Source of the DNA: Methylotenera_A sp044222005
GTDB lineage: Bacteria > Pseudomonadota > Gammaproteobacteria > Burkholderiales > Methylophilaceae
DNA: 64,000 bases
Direction of reading: 5' to 3'
Assembly: GCA_044222005.1 (NCBI GenBank)
Contig: JBGANY010000002.1
Span: forward strand, 176,645-240,644
The notes below the pieces were generated by a model. The model was not told where the DNA came from. It ran no database searches and saw nothing but the letters and a program-made list of their open reading frames with translations. Below, one piece after another: positions 63,372-64,000 of this stretch (position 1 is its first letter; every line of letters begins with the position of its first letter). Made by a program: the position numbers and the translations under genes.

Positions 63372-63857
63372 TCAGAAAGGAATGTCGTCTTCAAAGTCAT
63401 CAAATCCACCGCCCGTCTTAGCCGGTGCTTGTTGCGGCGCCGGCTGGCGTGGTGGCGCCTGATTAAAGTCTTCTGGCGCTCCACCCTGATCCATCGCACC
63501 ATCATAGCTGGCATTTGAACCGCCACCTTCACGCGAACCTAACATCTGCATATTGTCGGCAACAATCTCGGTGGTGTAACGCGTCACGCCGTCTTTTTCC
63601 CATTTACGCGTTTGCAAGCGGCCTTCCACATACACAGGGCGGCCTTTTTTAAGATATTCGCCTGCAATCTCGGCCAATTTGCGGTACATCACAATATTGT
63701 GCCACTCGGTTTTTTCCTGCTTCACGCCCGATTTGTCTTTCCAGTTTTCAGTCGTGGCAATGCTGAAATTGCACACCGCTTCGCCATTGGGCATGTAGCG
63801 CACTTCCGGGTCGCGTCCCAAATTTCCCACTAAAATTACTTTGTTTACCGATGCCAT
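63372..63857 (-). CDS. ssb: Single-stranded DNA-binding protein
   Basis: The 161-residue protein has the SSB OB-fold (VNKVILVGNLGRDPE, WHNIVMYRKLAEIAGEYL, GRLQTRKWEKDG) and the acidic C-terminal tip DDIPF used to bind partner proteins. The linker is Gly/Gln/Pro-rich. It starts directly after the stop of an upstream gene. Confidence 0.97.
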   Translation of the reverse strand: MASVNKVILVGNLGRDPEVRYMPNGEAVCNFSIATTENWKDKSGVKQEKTEWHNIVMYRKLAEIAGEYLKKGRPVYVEGRLQTRKWEKDGVTRYTTEIVADNMQMLGSREGGGSNASYDGAMDQGGAPEDFNQAPPRQPAPQQAPAKTGGGFDDFEDDIPF

Positions 63858-64000
63858 TTATGTACTCCCAATAATTGCTAATATTTCCTGATCGTCTGCT
63901 ATTTCCCGTTTACTTTTCGCATACTGATTTTTTATTTTTACAATCAGCATACCCTCAGCGGCAATCGCCACCGCCTCATGCACATAAGGCAACGCGGATA
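63858..64000 (-). CDS. 3' end of an unidentified gene upstream of ssb
   Basis: The minus strand is open from the window edge for 46 codons to a TAA at 63858-63860 that abuts the ssb ATG. The visible tail includes SALPYVHEAVAIAAEGM and ends EILAIIGST. It is charged and shows no membrane segment or recognised motif. Too little is visible to assign a product, and it may not be a gene. Confidence 0.35.
   Translation of the reverse strand, partial: SALPYVHEAVAIAAEGMLIVKIKNQYAKSKREIADDQEILAIIGST

Overview
The window looks like chromosome of a betaproteobacterium, most likely a methylotroph-type member of the Nitrosomonadales/Methylophilaceae. The support is indirect: the housekeeping gene orders (rpsP-rimM-trmD-rplS-ogt-xerD; fmdB-DUF502-aspS; rpsU-yqeY-dnaG-rpoD; ruvC/ruvA/ruvB-ybgC-tolQRAB-pal-cpoB-queE-queC), a full ccmA-H cytochrome c maturation operon, and a fused SoxYZ-like carrier of the type found with PQQ alcohol dehydrogenases. 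No 16S gene or diagnostic methanol dehydrogenase lies in the window, so this placement is inference. Coding density is high. Only about 7385-7690 and 31914-32313 lack genes for 300 bases or more.

Layout. 1-2527: a YihY/BrkB membrane protein with a cNMP-like domain, and a TPR plus 2OG-oxygenase-like protein. 2810-8962: a complete DSF (diffusible signal factor) quorum-sensing locus in the Xanthomonas arrangement: rpfG, a lone receiver gene in the rpfH slot, rpfC, and convergent rpfF, followed by a divergent fadL-type porin gene. 9017-14691: ccmABCDEFGH on the minus strand with a broken ccmF. 14982-16811: exported MsrB and MsrA and a DUF3047 protein. 17934-23556: a five-gene cluster with two arsenosugar-type glycosyltransferases, ArsM, a radical SAM enzyme and a TVP38-flavoprotein fusion. 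23957-31913: tRNA-Ile(CAT), rpoD, dnaG, yqeY, DUF3144, rpsU, then tsaD, plsY, folB and a foreign-looking nuclease gene. 31914-32313: a hairpin-rich intergenic repeat. 32314-37432: xerD, ogt, ribosomal/tRNA-modification operon and queuosine genes. 37520-52710: the tol-pal/ruv/yebC array, interrupted by a prenyltransferase gene and by a TonB receptor / binding protein / GGDEF-EAL module. 52759-59466: accessory metabolism (EamA, CBS, trhP, YjbQ, SoxYZ, VOC, tdh-kbl). 59522-64000: mrr, aspS, DUF502, fmdB, ssb and the 3' end of an unidentified gene.

The strongest biological story is the rpf locus. RpfF would make a DSF fatty acid, RpfC would sense it and pass phosphate through H208, D509 and H663, and the HD-GYP protein RpfG would degrade cyclic-di-GMP. 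Here the RpfG receiver has lost, in frame, the segment carrying its phospho-acceptor aspartate, while an intact lone receiver of the same type sits between rpfG and rpfC. A second theme is that six otherwise conserved genes (rpfG, ccmF, tsaD, the GGDEF-EAL gene, an EamA transporter gene and kbl) each appear to lack an internal or terminal piece of roughly 30-190 bases. Several of these genes are normally essential or important, so assembly or consensus deletion must be excluded before any of these lesions, including the rpfG one, is read as biology.
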